The notes under the pieces were generated by a model. That model saw only the letters and a list, made by a program, of their open reading frames with translations. It was not told the DNA's origin and made no database searches. From Salinispora mooreana (lineage in GTDB: Bacteria > Actinomycetota > Actinomycetes > Mycobacteriales > Micromonosporaceae): a stretch of DNA of 64,000 bases. Shown here piece after piece: positions 9,928-20,240 of the stretch; within the stretch, counting starts at the first letter, position 1; the number at the start of each line of letters is the position of its first letter. The stretch covers positions 2,471,149 through 2,535,148 of the forward strand of contig NZ_KB900614.1 of the NCBI RefSeq assembly GCF_000379065.1. The letters run 5' to 3'. A program made the translations under genes and the position numbers.

Positions 9928-10596
9928 TCAGACGTAGAGCGCGGTGAACGGCGCCCAGGGCAGGTTACGCACCACTGAGAAAGCCAACCAGGCGGCCAGG
10001 AAGACCCCGATCAGCTTGTTGCTGATCCGCAGCTCGGGCAGCCGCCACCCGAAGGCCTGCCGGCCCGCCCACGCCACGAAGAGGTACGCCAGGAACGGAA
10101 GCGCGAAAACGAAGAGGAGATGGTGCCGGGCAGCGGCCGGCAGGTCGGCGTGCAGCAGATACCAGAGGGCCCGGGTGCCGCCACAGCCCGGACAGTCAAG
10201 CCCGGCCGTCAGCTTGAACAGGCAGGTGGGAGCCGCGTCCGGCGCGGACCGGGTCGGATCGATCATCAGGGTGTAGCCAATGCCGGCGCCGATACAGCCC
10301 AGGGCGGCCAGCGGCACCGCCCACCGAGGAGAGCGTTCCTGGAGCCGGAGCACGAATCGGGTCAGTCGGTCGGGCTGCGGAGCCGGGTAGACCGGCACCG
10401 CCTGCACCGGCCGGCCATCAGGTGCCGGGGCCGCAGCCACAGACCACTGGCCAGCAGCATCGGGCGTCCGGGCAGCACCAGCAGACGGCCCGGCAACACC
10501 ATCAGACGGCCGCGCAGCACCGTCGGGAAGAGGCGGAGCATCAGTCGCCGCGGCGGCCCGGCTCTGCGGCCCGTCAACGCTCGTCACGTCGATCAC
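9928..10596 (-). CDS. DUF2752 membrane protein
   Basis: A 222-residue protein. Residues 1-75 are a disordered Ala/Pro/Gly/Asp-rich tail, and the rest contains about three membrane helices. The hallmark of DUF2752 is present: [10 protein letters not shown] with Cys135 and Cys138 in a CPxCG loop, just after a first transmembrane helix ending in an IDPT segment. The function of the family is unknown. The GTG start overlaps the stop of the AlkZ-like gene by four bases (GTGA), so translation is coupled to the upstream gene although the products look unrelated. Confidence 0.83.
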   Translation of the reverse strand: MIDVTSVDGPQSRAAAATDAPPLPDGAARPSDGVAGPSAGAARTPDAAGQWSVAAAPAPDGRPVQAVPVYPAPQPDRLTRFVLRLQERSPRWAVPLAALGCIGAGIGYTLMIDPTRSAPDAAPTCLFKLTAGLDCPGCGGTRALWYLLHADLPAAARHHLLFVFALPFLAYLFVAWAGRQAFGWRLPELRISNKLIGVFLAAWLAFSVVRNLPWAPFTALYV

Positions 10597-11822
10597 CGTA
10601 CACCCGCCACGCTCCTCAGGGCGGCGGCCAGCGGCACCGCCAGGTCACCTGCCGCCGGTGGCGCCACGGCGTCCAGGCCCAGCCAGCCGGCGAGCCGGTA
10701 CAACTCGGCGGCGAGCGCAAGCGCCGTCTCACCCACCTCAACGCCGGGCTCCTGCCAGGCTGCCGGAACGAGAAGCACACCGCTCTTCCGGTCGGCCTTC
10801 AGGTCGACCCGGGCGGTGAACCGCTCCCCCTGGAGAAAGGGCAACACGTAGTAGCCGTGCACCCGCTTCGGCGCCGGGACGTAGATCTCGATGCGGTAGC
10901 CGAAGTCAAACAACCGCCGGGTGCGGCTCCGCTCCCAGACCAGCGGGTCGAAGGGGCTGACCAGCCGATCGCCCCGCACCCAGCGGGGCAGCCGGGCCTC
11001 GGCGTGCAGCCAGGCCGGTTGCCGCCAGCCTGACACGGTCACCGGGATCAGCTCACCCGCCTCCGCCAGCTCGGCGATCGCCGCCCGAGCCTGCGCCAGC
11101 GGCAACCGGAAGTAGTCCCGCAGCTCCGGCTCCGCCGCCACGCCGAGGGAGCGGGCGGCCACGGCCACCAGCGTCCGGTACGCCTCGGCGTCGCTCGGGG
11201 TGGGTGCCGCCAGCACAGCCGCCGGCAGCACCCGCTCCGGCAGGGCGTAACGGCGGGCGAAGGACATCGTCCGCTCGGCGGCTGTCACCTCACCGGACCA
11301 GAACAGGTACTCCAGCGCCTGCTTCGTCGCGGACCAGTTCCAGCCCCAGTTGCTCGTCACCCGGTCAACGTCATGCTCGATCTCCGCGGCGGTGATCGGT
11401 CCGCGGGCCGCTACCTCGTCCCGGACCCACGCCACCAGATCCGGCTGCTCCTCGGCGACCCGACGCATGCCGCCCCAGGCCTGGCTGCGGGCACGCGCCA
11501 TCCGCCAGCGCAGCGCCGGCTGCAGCGCGACCGGCACCAGCGACGCCTCGTGCCCCCAGTACTCAAAAAGATCACGGGGTTGGCGGTACGCAGCCGTGTC
11601 GAGCAACGTCGTCGGGTAGGGGCCGAGGCGGCTGTAGAGCGGCACATAGTGCGCCCGCTGGAGCACGTTGACCGAGTCCAGCTGGATCAGGCCGACCCGG
11701 TCCAGCACGCGACGCAGGTGCCGCCGAGTGGGAACACCGGTCGGCAACGGGTCGGTAAAACCCTGAGCTGCCAGGGCTATCCGGCGGGCTTGGGCGAGCG
11801 AGAGCGACTCCGGCACGGTCAT
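10593..11822 (-). CDS. Winged-helix DNA glycosylase, AlkZ/YcaQ family
   Basis: A 409-residue protein of the HTH_42 superfamily (DUF1006), which contains the antibiotic-adduct glycosylase AlkZ of Streptomyces and E. coli YcaQ, which unhooks interstrand crosslinks. The catalytic QxD motif is QLD (residues 47-49) in LIQLDSVNVLQRAHY. The family block LFEYWGHEASLVP follows. Tandem winged-helix segments and a C-terminal barrel block (SPFDPLVWERSRTRRLFDF) are present. It sits between a GT87 enzyme and a DUF2752 gene, not in a visible biosynthetic cluster, so a general alkylation or crosslink repair role is more likely than self-resistance. Confidence 0.86.
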   Translation of the reverse strand: MTVPESLSLAQARRIALAAQGFTDPLPTGVPTRRHLRRVLDRVGLIQLDSVNVLQRAHYVPLYSRLGPYPTTLLDTAAYRQPRDLFEYWGHEASLVPVALQPALRWRMARARSQAWGGMRRVAEEQPDLVAWVRDEVAARGPITAAEIEHDVDRVTSNWGWNWSATKQALEYLFWSGEVTAAERTMSFARRYALPERVLPAAVLAAPTPSDAEAYRTLVAVAARSLGVAAEPELRDYFRLPLAQARAAIAELAEAGELIPVTVSGWRQPAWLHAEARLPRWVRGDRLVSPFDPLVWERSRTRRLFDFGYRIEIYVPAPKRVHGYYVLPFLQGERFTARVDLKADRKSGVLLVPAAWQEPGVEVGETALALAAELYRLAGWLGLDAVAPPAAGDLAVPLAAALRSVAGVR

Positions 11823-11832
11823 CGCGGCGACC

Positions 11833-13068
11833 CTAGGTCACCGGTACGACACCGGTCTGGGCCCGGCCCTCCTCCTGCCCGGCCGTCCCGGCCGCGGTCC
11901 GGTGCGCCGCGGTCCGGATCGGCAGGAACGCCAGCAGGGCCAGGCTGATCCAGACGTACGTGTTGCTGCCGAGGAAGCCGTCAATCCCGGAGAAGTCCCG
12001 CTCCCAGGCCCACACGATCCGGCTGATCAGGAACGCGTACGCGATGCTCACGGCCGCCAACAGCCGGCGCCGCCGACGGCTGCCGGCGGGCGCCGCCATC
12101 GCGTTGTCCAACAGCAGGATGAGCGCCGGCAGCAGCCAGACCAGATGGTGCACCCAGGTGACCGGGCTGACCAGACACATCAGCACACCGGTCAGCGCCA
12201 GCCCGGTCGCCTCGTCACCGGCTGCCACCGCGGACCGGACCCGCCACGCCCAGAGCGCCAGTACGGCCACCACCAGCACCAGCCAGGCGACGGTGTTCGG
12301 ATCCTCCGGGTTCAGCCGGGCCACCACCCCGCGGAGTGACTGGTTGGAGACGAAGGAGAGCTCGCCCACGCGGTTGGTGTTCCACAGCGCCTCGGTCCAG
12401 AACTCCCGGGAGGCGTCCGGGAAGAGGGCGGCGGCGAGCAGGGTCGCGCCGGCGGCGGTGCCCATCGCGGTAATCGCCGCCCGCCAGCGCCCGGTCACCA
12501 GCAGGTAGACGATGAAGATCCCCGGGGTCAGTTTGATCGCGGTGGCCAGGCCGATGGTGGCGCCGGCCCACCGGCTGCCCGAAGGCAGCAGTCGCAGCAG
12601 ATCCACCGCCACCAGAAACAGCAACAGCATGTTGACCTGGCCGAAGTTCACCGTCTCCCGCATCGGCTCGTACGCGGCGACGAGGCAGAGCGCCACCGCG
12701 ATGGCAAACCAGCGGGTCCAGCCGGCGCGGCGCGAGATCGGGTCCAGCAGCCACCAGAACAGCACCAGGGTGACCACCACGCTCGCGGAGACGCTGAGCA
12801 CGATCGCCACCGTCCAGGAGACGTACGCCATCGGCAGCATGACCAGCGCTGCGAACGGCGGGTAGGTGAAGCCGTACTGGGTGAACGGGCGCAGGAAGTC
12901 GTAGATCTCGCCGCCGTCGTGCACCCAGTAGCGGATCGCGCCGTAGTAGACCCCGAGGTCGAAAAACCCGTGCCGCATTGCCGCCACGGACAGGAACAGG
13001 GCCACCCCGACGGCGAGCCCGGCCACACCGATCGCCTGTCTGACCGTCCGCCTGGCACCCTGCGCCAT
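11833..13068 (-). CDS. GT87 family polyprenyl-phosphate-dependent mannosyltransferase (DUF2029)
   Basis: A 411-residue membrane protein with about ten hydrophobic helices, matching the GT-C fold family GT87 (DUF2029). Members such as mycobacterial PimE use polyprenyl-phosphate mannose to extend phosphatidylinositol mannosides or lipoglycans on the outer leaflet. The extracellular loop following helix 1 has the acidic FFDLGVYYGAIRYW region typical of the family, and VNFGQVNMLLLFLVAVDLL is another conserved block. The ATG at 13068 is chosen because GAGGAGG lies just upstream; the frame itself is open to 13158. It is ten bases from the AlkZ-like gene. Confidence 0.8.
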   Translation of the reverse strand: MAQGARRTVRQAIGVAGLAVGVALFLSVAAMRHGFFDLGVYYGAIRYWVHDGGEIYDFLRPFTQYGFTYPPFAALVMLPMAYVSWTVAIVLSVSASVVVTLVLFWWLLDPISRRAGWTRWFAIAVALCLVAAYEPMRETVNFGQVNMLLLFLVAVDLLRLLPSGSRWAGATIGLATAIKLTPGIFIVYLLVTGRWRAAITAMGTAAGATLLAAALFPDASREFWTEALWNTNRVGELSFVSNQSLRGVVARLNPEDPNTVAWLVLVVAVLALWAWRVRSAVAAGDEATGLALTGVLMCLVSPVTWVHHLVWLLPALILLLDNAMAAPAGSRRRRRLLAAVSIAYAFLISRIVWAWERDFSGIDGFLGSNTYVWISLALLAFLPIRTAAHRTAAGTAGQEEGRAQTGVVPVT

Positions 13069-13103
13069 CGTCGCCTCCTCCACCCTGCGTAGGCTTTCGT
13101 GCC

Positions 13104-13700
13104 ATGGCTCTCGGCTACGTCCGCCCGGCACGTCCACAGGACGCCGGCGACATCGCACGCATCCAGCTCGCGACCTGGCGGGTCGCGTACCGCCGCATCC
13201 TGCCCCGGCAGGTGCTCGCGAGCCTCGACGAGGCGTGGCTGGCCCAGCGGTGGACCGCAGCGGTGCAAGAGCCGCCCTCGGCTGCCCACCGGGTGCTGGT
13301 CGCCGTCGAACAGGCCGAGCAATCGTATCTGGTGGGCTTCGCCGCCTCCGGTCCGGCCGACGCCGAGGCCCAGGCTCCCGGCGAGCCCGCCGAAGCGCTG
13401 GGTCCGGATGTCGTCGCGGTCACCGACCTGCTGGTGGAGCCGCGCTGGGGTCGGCGCGGGCACGGCAGCCGGCTGCTCGCCGCGGCGATGGACCACTGGC
13501 GTGACGATGGGTTCACCCGTGCGGTGGCGTGGGCGTTCGACGGCGACGCGGCGACCCGGGGGTTCCTGACCGGCACCGGGTGGGAGCCGGACGGGGCGAC
13601 CCGCGCGCTGGACGTGGACGACATGTTGGTCGCCCAGTTACGACTACATGTCGCGGTCCCCGGGGAGCCGACCCGACTTCCGGACGAGCCGACTCCCTGA
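13104..13700 (+). CDS. GNAT family N-acetyltransferase
   Basis: A 198-residue acetyl-CoA-dependent transferase. The N-terminus VRPARPQDAGDIARIQLATW is typical of GNAT beta1-alpha1. The acetyl-CoA-binding motif is VEPRWGRRGHGSRLLAAAM (R/Q-x-x-G-x-G/A loop). The acceptor-side residue set is not diagnostic, so the substrate is unknown. A Pro/Glu-rich tail of about 20 residues follows the fold. Divergent from the GT87 gene with 35 bases between starts. A 7-bp stem hairpin (13725-13741) follows the stop. Confidence 0.82.
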   Translation: MALGYVRPARPQDAGDIARIQLATWRVAYRRILPRQVLASLDEAWLAQRWTAAVQEPPSAAHRVLVAVEQAEQSYLVGFAASGPADAEAQAPGEPAEALGPDVVAVTDLLVEPRWGRRGHGSRLLAAAMDHWRDDGFTRAVAWAFDGDAATRGFLTGTGWEPDGATRALDVDDMLVAQLRLHVAVPGEPTRLPDEPTP

Positions 13701-13724
13701 CCGCCCCGGCTCCGGCTCGCTGCC

Positions 13725-13741
13725 GGCCCCGACCCGGGGCC
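13725..13741 (+). terminator. Hairpin after the GNAT gene
   Basis: GGCCCCG-ACC-CGGGGCC is a perfect 7-bp stem, 24 bases after the stop, in the convergent gap between this gene and dapB. No T-tract follows, as is common for actinobacterial terminators. Confidence 0.45.
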
Positions 13742-13821
13742 CAACTCCCTGACGCCCCGGCTCACCGCTGGCCCCGCGCCGCCGCTGGCCCCGATTCACT
13801 GCCGGTGCGCGGCGAACCCGC

Positions 13822-14718
<897 letters not shown>

Positions 14719-16131
14719 TCAGGCGGAGGTGGTCGGGGTCGCGCCGGCGGTGAGGTCGGACTCGCCGAACGGACCCACCACCGCCAGCGACATCGGACGG
14801 CTCAGCAACTCCGCGGCGAGCGCGTTCACGTCGGCAACGGTGACCGCGTCCACCTGGGCCAGCAGGGTGTCGACCGGCATCAGTTCGCCGTAGAGCAGCT
14901 CCCCCTTGGCCAGCCGGCTCATCCTGGAACCGCTGTCCTCCAGGCCCAGCACGAACGCACCCTTGCTCATGCCCTTACCCCGAGCCAACTCGGCCTCCGT
15001 GAGCCCGTCGGCGGCCATCCGGGCCAACTCCGCGCGGATCAACTCCAACACCTCGTTGGCTCGACCCGGCGCACAGCCGGCGTAGACGGAGAACAGGCCA
15101 CTGTCGGCGTGCTGGCTGGCGTAGGAGTAGACCGAGTAGGCGAGCCCCCGCTGCTCTCGGATCTCCTGGAAGAGCCGGCTGGACATGCCGCCGCCGAGGA
15201 TGTTGTTCAGCACCCCGAGGGCGAAGCGGCGCTCGTCCCGCCGATCGATGCCGGTACAGCCGAGCACGACATGTGCCTGCTCGGTCTCCTTCGGCGCCAC
15301 CAGGGTGGTCGCGGGCTGCGGGCGTACCGCCGGGGTAGCGCTGCGGTACGTTGCGGGCGCCGCCGGGTCGGCGTCCAGGGGGGTCCCCCGCAGCGCCTGC
15401 CGGACCAGCTTGACCACGCTGGAGTGGTCAAGGTTCCCCGCGGCCGCGATGACGATCCGTGGCGGGGTGTAGTGCCGCCGGTAGAAGCCCTGGATCTGTC
15501 GCCGGGTCATCGCGGTGACCGTCTGCTCCGTCCCCGAGATCAGCCGGCCGAGCGGGTGCTCACCATAGACGGCCCGGGCGAAGAGGTCGTGCACCTCGTC
15601 GCCGGGCTCGTCGTCGTGCATGGCGATCTCCTCGAGGATCACGCCCCGCTCGACCTCCACGACCTCCGGGGTCAGCACCGAGTCGGCGACCAGGTCACAC
15701 ATCACGTCGATGGCGAGGGGTAGGTCCTCGTCGAGCACCCGCGCGTAAAAGCAGGTGTATTCCTTCGTGGTGAAGGCGTTGGTCTCGCCACCGACCGCCT
15801 CGATCGCGGACGAGATCTCCAGCGCGGTCCGCCGGTGCGTCCCCTTGAACAGCAGGTGCTCAAGAAAGTGGGCGGCGCCGGACTGGGGGCCGGTCTCGTC
15901 CCGGGAGCCAACCGACACCCAGATGCCGAACGAGACGCTGCGCATCGCGGGGATGGCCTCGGTGAGTACCCGCAGCCCGCTGGGGAGCACGGTCCGCCGG
16001 ACCGTGCCGCCCAACGGGTCGTCGCTGAGCGTGCGGGTTACGGCACGGCTGGCCGCGCCGCCGGGAGCACCCCGGCCCACGGCCACCCCCCGTCGTTCCG
16101 GTGTGGACGGTACGGAGACAGTCCGGCTCAC
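14719..16131 (-). CDS. M16 family zinc peptidase (PepR-like)
   Basis: A 470-residue processing-peptidase-type metalloprotease. The inverted zinc motif HxxEH is HFLEH at residues 88-92, and the third ligand region is EVERGVILEEIAMHDDEP. The C-terminal half is the usual inactive M16 domain (GGGMSSRLFQEIREQRGLAY). The gene follows pnp by 48 bases on the same strand, a conserved actinobacterial pair, and a GGGAG ribosome site supports the GTG start. The physiological substrate is not known. A role downstream of PNPase is suggested only by location. Confidence 0.92.
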   Translation of the reverse strand: MSRTVSVPSTPERRGVAVGRGAPGGAASRAVTRTLSDDPLGGTVRRTVLPSGLRVLTEAIPAMRSVSFGIWVSVGSRDETGPQSGAAHFLEHLLFKGTHRRTALEISSAIEAVGGETNAFTTKEYTCFYARVLDEDLPLAIDVMCDLVADSVLTPEVVEVERGVILEEIAMHDDEPGDEVHDLFARAVYGEHPLGRLISGTEQTVTAMTRRQIQGFYRRHYTPPRIVIAAAGNLDHSSVVKLVRQALRGTPLDADPAAPATYRSATPAVRPQPATTLVAPKETEQAHVVLGCTGIDRRDERRFALGVLNNILGGGMSSRLFQEIREQRGLAYSVYSYASQHADSGLFSVYAGCAPGRANEVLELIRAELARMAADGLTEAELARGKGMSKGAFVLGLEDSGSRMSRLAKGELLYGELMPVDTLLAQVDAVTVADVNALAAELLSRPMSLAVVGPFGESDLTAGATPTTSA

Positions 16132-16179
16132 GAGTGGCTCCCGGTTCGACGAGGGGTGGATGGTGCGCTGGTCCGACGG

Positions 16180-18543
16180 TCAGCTACGCCGGGTACGCCG
16201 GCGCGGACGCGACTCGCCGCCCTCACCGCCGTCGCCACGGTCGCCGCTGTCGCCACGGTCCGGGCCCCGGCCGCCGCGCTCGCGGTCACCGCGGTCACGT
16301 GGCCCCCGGTCGCCCCGGTCCCGACCCGCCGGCCGCTCGCCGTCGCCCCCGGCCGGGGCCTCGGCCCCCTCCGGGCGCACCTTGTCCAGGTAGATCTTGC
16401 CCCGCTGGTCGATGTCGGCGATCTCCACCTCGACCTTGTCACCGACGTTGAGGAAGTCCTCGACCTTCTCGACGCGCTTGCCGTCGCCCACCTTGGAGAT
16501 GTGCAGCAGACCGTCACGGCCGGGAAGCAGCGAGACGAACGCGCCGAAGGCGGCGGTCTTGACCACCGTGCCGAGGAAGCGGTCGCCCACCTTCGGCAGG
16601 GTCGGGTTCGCGATCCCGTTGATCCGCTCGACCGCGGCCTGCGCCGCGGGGCCGTTGGTCGCGCCGACGTAGATGGTGCCGTCGTCCTCGATCGAGATCT
16701 CGGCGCCCGTCTCGTCCTGGATCGCGTTGATCGTCTGCCCCTTCGGACCGATCACCATGCCGATCTTGTCCACCGGGATCTTGACGGTGGTGACCCGAGG
16801 CGCGTAGTCACTCATCGTGGCCGGTGCCTCGATCGCCGCCTGCATCACCTCCAGGATCGTCTGCCGGGCCTCGTACGCCTGCTGGAGCGCCGCGGCGAGC
16901 ACGTCCGACGGGATGCCGTCGAGCTTGGTGTCGAGCTGAAGCGCGGTGACGAAGTCCCGGGTACCGGCGACCTTGAAGTCCATGTCACCGAAGGCGTCCT
17001 CGGCACCGAGGATGTCGGTCAGCGTCACGTACCGGGTCTTGCCCTCGACCTCGTCGGAGATCAGGCCCATCGCGATGCCGGCCACCGGTGCCTTCAGCGG
17101 CACCCCGGCGGAGAGCAGGCCAAGCGTCGAGGCGCAGACCGAGCCCATCGAGGTCGAGCCGTTGGAGCCGAGCGCCTCGGAGACCTGCCGGATCGCGTAC
17201 GGGAACTCCTCACGCGAGGGCAGCACCGGGATCAGGGCCCGCTCGGCGAGCGCGCCGTGGCCGATCTCCCGCCGCTTTGGCGAGCCGACCCGGCCGGTCT
17301 CCCCGGTCGAGTACGGCGGGAAGTTGTAGTTGTGCATGTAACGCTTGGACTTCTCCGGGGAGAGCGTGTCCAGGGACTGCTCCATCCGAAGCATGTTCAG
17401 CGTGGTGACACCCATGATCTGGGTCTCGCCCCGCTCGAAGAGTGCCGAGCCGTGCACCCGGGGCAGGACCCCGACCTCGGCGGTCAGCGGGCGGATGTCC
17501 CGCGGGCCACGGCCGTCGATGCGGACCTGCTCGCGCAGCACCCGGTTGCGGACCTCGGACTTGGTCAGCGACCGCAGCGCGGCGGAGAGCTCCTTCTCCC
17601 GGCCCTCGAAGCGCGGGCCGAGCTCCTCGACCACCCGGGCCTTGATCCGGTCCAGGGCCTCCTCGCGGTCGGCCTTGCCCGCGATCTTCAGGGCCTCGGC
17701 CACATCCTCCCGGGCCAGCTCCGTGACCGCGTCGTACGCGTCATCGGAGTAGTCGAGAAAGACCGGGAACTCGGCGACCGGCTTCGCCGCCACCTCGGCC
17801 AGCTCGCTCTGCGCGCGGCACAGCTCACGGATGGCCGGCTTGGCCGCCTCCAGCCCGCTCGCCACGACCTCCTCGGTCGGTGCGGAGGCGCCGTCGGCGA
17901 CCAGCTTCGCGGTGTGCTCGGTGGCCTCCGCCTCGACCATCATGATCGCGACATCACCGTCGGGCAGGGCCCGACCGGCGACCACCATGTCGAAGGTGGC
18001 GCGCTCCAGCTCCTCATGGGTCGGGAAGGCAACCCAGGAGCCGTCGATGTGGGCCATCCGGGTCGCCCCGATCGGCCCGGAGAAGGGCAGGCCGGAGAGC
18101 TTCGTGGACATCGAGGCGGCGTTGATGGCCACCACGTCGTACGGGTGACTGGGGTCGAGCGCCAGGACGGTCTCGACGACCTGGACCTCGTTCCGCAGGC
18201 CCTTGACGAACGAGGGACGCAGCGGCCGGTCGATCAGCCGGCAGGTGAGGATCGCGTCCTCGCTGGGGCGCCCCTCGCGGCGGAAGAACGAACCGGGGAT
18301 CCGGCCCGCCGCGTACATCCGCTCCTCGACGTCAACGGTCAGCGGGAAGAAGTCGAACTGCTCCTTCGGCTGCCGGCCAACGGTGGTGGCGGAGAGGACA
18401 ACCGTCTCGCCGAGCTGGGCGACGACGGAGCCGGCGGCCTGACGGGCCAGCCGGCCGGTGGAGAAGGTGATCACACGGGTGCCGAAGGCCCCGTTGTCGA
18501 TCGTGGCGGTACGAGACTGGGTACCGAGGTTGCTCTCGGTCAT
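16180..18543 (-). CDS. pnp: Polyribonucleotide nucleotidyltransferase (PNPase)
   Basis: A 787-residue 3'-5' phosphorolytic exoribonuclease and polymerase. It has two RNase PH domains (the second includes [19 protein letters not shown] and [14 protein letters not shown]), a KH domain ([20 protein letters not shown]) and an S1 domain ([23 protein letters not shown]). The C-terminal tail is very Arg/Gly/Asp-rich with RGDRG-type repeats, likely extra RNA binding or degradosome contact. The ATG at 18543 ([11 protein letters not shown]) is the family start although the frame is open upstream. In Streptomyces the rpsO-pnp transcript is cleaved by RNase III at the intergenic hairpin; a matching hairpin is present here. 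Confidence 0.97.
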   Translation of the reverse strand: MTESNLGTQSRTATIDNGAFGTRVITFSTGRLARQAAGSVVAQLGETVVLSATTVGRQPKEQFDFFPLTVDVEERMYAAGRIPGSFFRREGRPSEDAILTCRLIDRPLRPSFVKGLRNEVQVVETVLALDPSHPYDVVAINAASMSTKLSGLPFSGPIGATRMAHIDGSWVAFPTHEELERATFDMVVAGRALPDGDVAIMMVEAEATEHTAKLVADGASAPTEEVVASGLEAAKPAIRELCRAQSELAEVAAKPVAEFPVFLDYSDDAYDAVTELAREDVAEALKIAGKADREEALDRIKARVVEELGPRFEGREKELSAALRSLTKSEVRNRVLREQVRIDGRGPRDIRPLTAEVGVLPRVHGSALFERGETQIMGVTTLNMLRMEQSLDTLSPEKSKRYMHNYNFPPYSTGETGRVGSPKRREIGHGALAERALIPVLPSREEFPYAIRQVSEALGSNGSTSMGSVCASTLGLLSAGVPLKAPVAGIAMGLISDEVEGKTRYVTLTDILGAEDAFGDMDFKVAGTRDFVTALQLDTKLDGIPSDVLAAALQQAYEARQTILEVMQAAIEAPATMSDYAPRVTTVKIPVDKIGMVIGPKGQTINAIQDETGAEISIEDDGTIYVGATNGPAAQAAVERINGIANPTLPKVGDRFLGTVVKTAAFGAFVSLLPGRDGLLHISKVGDGKRVEKVEDFLNVGDKVEVEIADIDQRGKIYLDKVRPEGAEAPAGGDGERPAGRDRGDRGPRDRGDRERGGRGPDRGDSGDRGDGGEGGESRPRRRTRRS

Positions 18544-18744
18544 CTGTGATTGCGCTCCTTCGCGTCTACGGACCGCGACGCGCAGCTGCTCAGACGGCCG
18601 GTCTTCGATCGAAGCGCCCGGGCGGGTCGGCGAGGTGCCGGATGCCCGGAGGCCACTACCGGAGACCGGTGCGCTGACCGGCTCCCGGTGGGTCGGGGGG
18701 TCGTGCGGCCCTGGTTGTCGGAGTTTCTGGCGGTGAACTGGAGC

Positions 18745-18772
18745 GGGGGAGCGGCCGGTTGGCCACTCCCCC
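18745..18772 (-). terminator. rpsO-pnp intergenic hairpin
   Basis: On the minus strand the stem is GGGGGAG-T-GGCC / GGCC-G-CTCCCCC with a 4-base AACC loop; the T and G pair as a wobble, so 12 consecutive pairs form directly after rpsO. It could act as a partial terminator or as the RNase III processing site known from Streptomyces rpsO-pnp. Confidence 0.7.
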
Positions 18773-18778
18773 GTCACG

Positions 18779-19048
18779 TCACCGGCGCAGACCGAGCCGC
18801 TCGATGAGCGACCGGTAGCGGTTGATGTCCTTCTTCTGCACGTAGTTGAGCAGCCGACGGCGGCGGCCGACCAGCAGCAGCAGCCCACGGCGGCTGTGGT
18901 GGTCATGCTTGTGCACCTTCAGGTGCTCGGTCAGGTCAGCGATCCGCTTGGTGAGGACGGCGACCTGCACCTCCGGCGAACCGGTGTCGCCTTCGACGGT
19001 CGCGTACTCCGCGCGGATCTTGGCCTTGGCTTGCTGGTCGAGCGCCAT
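18779..19048 (-). CDS. rpsO: 30S ribosomal protein S15
   Basis: An 89-residue small-subunit protein that binds 16S rRNA helix 22 and nucleates the platform. The sequence runs from [15 protein letters not shown] through [18 protein letters not shown] and [20 protein letters not shown], all canonical. The ATG at 19048 is chosen; the frame remains open upstream but only this start gives the family length. It lies upstream of pnp on the same strand, separated by a strong hairpin, as in most bacteria. Confidence 0.98.
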   Translation of the reverse strand: MALDQQAKAKIRAEYATVEGDTGSPEVQVAVLTKRIADLTEHLKVHKHDHHSRRGLLLLVGRRRRLLNYVQKKDINRYRSLIERLGLRR

Positions 19049-19271
19049 GTTCTCCCTGTTTCGGTGGGTTGATCGATGTCGTGTCCGCCAGAACGGGCCT
19101 ACCCGGAGGGCCGGGTGATGCCCGGCGGCGGACGGTCCTTGCACCCGCGGCGTCGTGCAGGCACGCCAGGACCCACGTCGGTGCGCCGACGTCTCCGCCA
19201 GGCTACCAGCCCCGGTCCGCACGGGCCGGGCAAGGGGCCGACCGGGTGTCGAACCCGATCACTTTCCGTGA

Positions 19272-20201
19272 TCACCCCAGGGCGTGGCGGGTACGCTCGA
19301 CGTCCTCGGCGATCTGGGCCACCAACGGCTCGATCGAGTCGTAGCGGACCTGCCCGCGCAGGTGTGCCACGAAGTCCAGGGCCAGCCGCTCGCCGTACAG
19401 GTCCGCGTCGAAGTCGAGCACGTACGCCTCGACCCGCCGCTCCCGGCCGGCGAAGCTCGGGTTCGTGCCGATCGAGACCGCCGCCATCAGCGGCTCCCGC
19501 TGCCCCCGCCGCACCAGGCGGGCGGCGTAGACACCGTCGGCCGGGACCGCGGCATACCGGTGGCAGAGCAGGTTGGCGGTGGGGAAACCCAGCTCGCGAC
19601 CGCGCCGGTCGCCGCGGACCACCACGCCCTCCAGCCGATGTGGCCGCCCCAAGGCGCTGGCAGCGGCCACCACGTCTCCGGCGGCGACGCACGACCGGAT
19701 GTACGTGGAGGAGAAGACCGTCCCCGCCTCGGCCACCAAGGGCGCCCCCTCGACGGCGTAACCGAAGGTCCGACCGAGCCGCTCCAGCAACGCCACGTCC
19801 CCCGCGGCCCGGTGCCCGAACCGGAAGTTCCCCCCCACCACCACCAGCGCGGCGTGCAGGTGCTCGACCAGGACGTCGTGCACGAAAGCCTCTGCCGACA
19901 GCCGGGAGAAGTCCGGGGTGAACGGCACCACGCAGAGCACATCCACGCCGAGCGCCTCGATCAACTCGGCCTTGCGGGTCGGCTCGGTGAGCACCGCCGG
20001 GTGCGATCCCGGGCGCACCACCTCGGCGGGGTGCGGATCGAAGGTGACCACCACCGACTTGACGCCGAGTTCCCGGGCCCGCGCCACCGCGTGCCCGATG
20101 ATCGCCTGGTGCCCCCGGTGCACGCCGTCGAAGACGCCGATGGTGACGACCGACCGCCCCCAGCCGCCGGGCGCCGCGTCGTACCCCCGCCACCGCTGCA
20201 T
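19272..20201 (-). CDS. ribF: Bifunctional riboflavin kinase / FAD synthetase
   Basis: A 309-residue enzyme that makes FMN and FAD. The N-terminal FMN adenylyltransferase domain has GVFDGVHRGHQ (22-32) and VVVTFDPHPAEV. SSTYIRSCVAAGDV marks its end. The C-terminal kinase domain has RGDRRGRELGFPTANL and VEAYVLDFDADLYGERLALDFV. A GGGGAGGAG ribosome site precedes the ATG. It follows truB by 39 bases on the same strand, the common truB-ribF order. Confidence 0.95.
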   Translation of the reverse strand: MQRWRGYDAAPGGWGRSVVTIGVFDGVHRGHQAIIGHAVARARELGVKSVVVTFDPHPAEVVRPGSHPAVLTEPTRKAELIEALGVDVLCVVPFTPDFSRLSAEAFVHDVLVEHLHAALVVVGGNFRFGHRAAGDVALLERLGRTFGYAVEGAPLVAEAGTVFSSTYIRSCVAAGDVVAAASALGRPHRLEGVVVRGDRRGRELGFPTANLLCHRYAAVPADGVYAARLVRRGQREPLMAAVSIGTNPSFAGRERRVEAYVLDFDADLYGERLALDFVAHLRGQVRYDSIEPLVAQIAEDVERTRHALG

Positions 20202-20240
20202 AACGCTCCTCCCCTGTCGCTGTCCCCGGCCGCCGCGCCG

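Noticed and set aside
10593..13068. AlkZ-like gene as a self-resistance marker of an antibiotic cluster
   Set aside because: Neighbours are a membrane mannosyltransferase and a DUF2752 protein; no biosynthetic genes are present in the region.
15835..18549. A 904-codon plus-strand frame across the M16 protease and pnp
   Set aside because: Mirror of the true minus-strand genes; no recognisable protein, no ribosome site.
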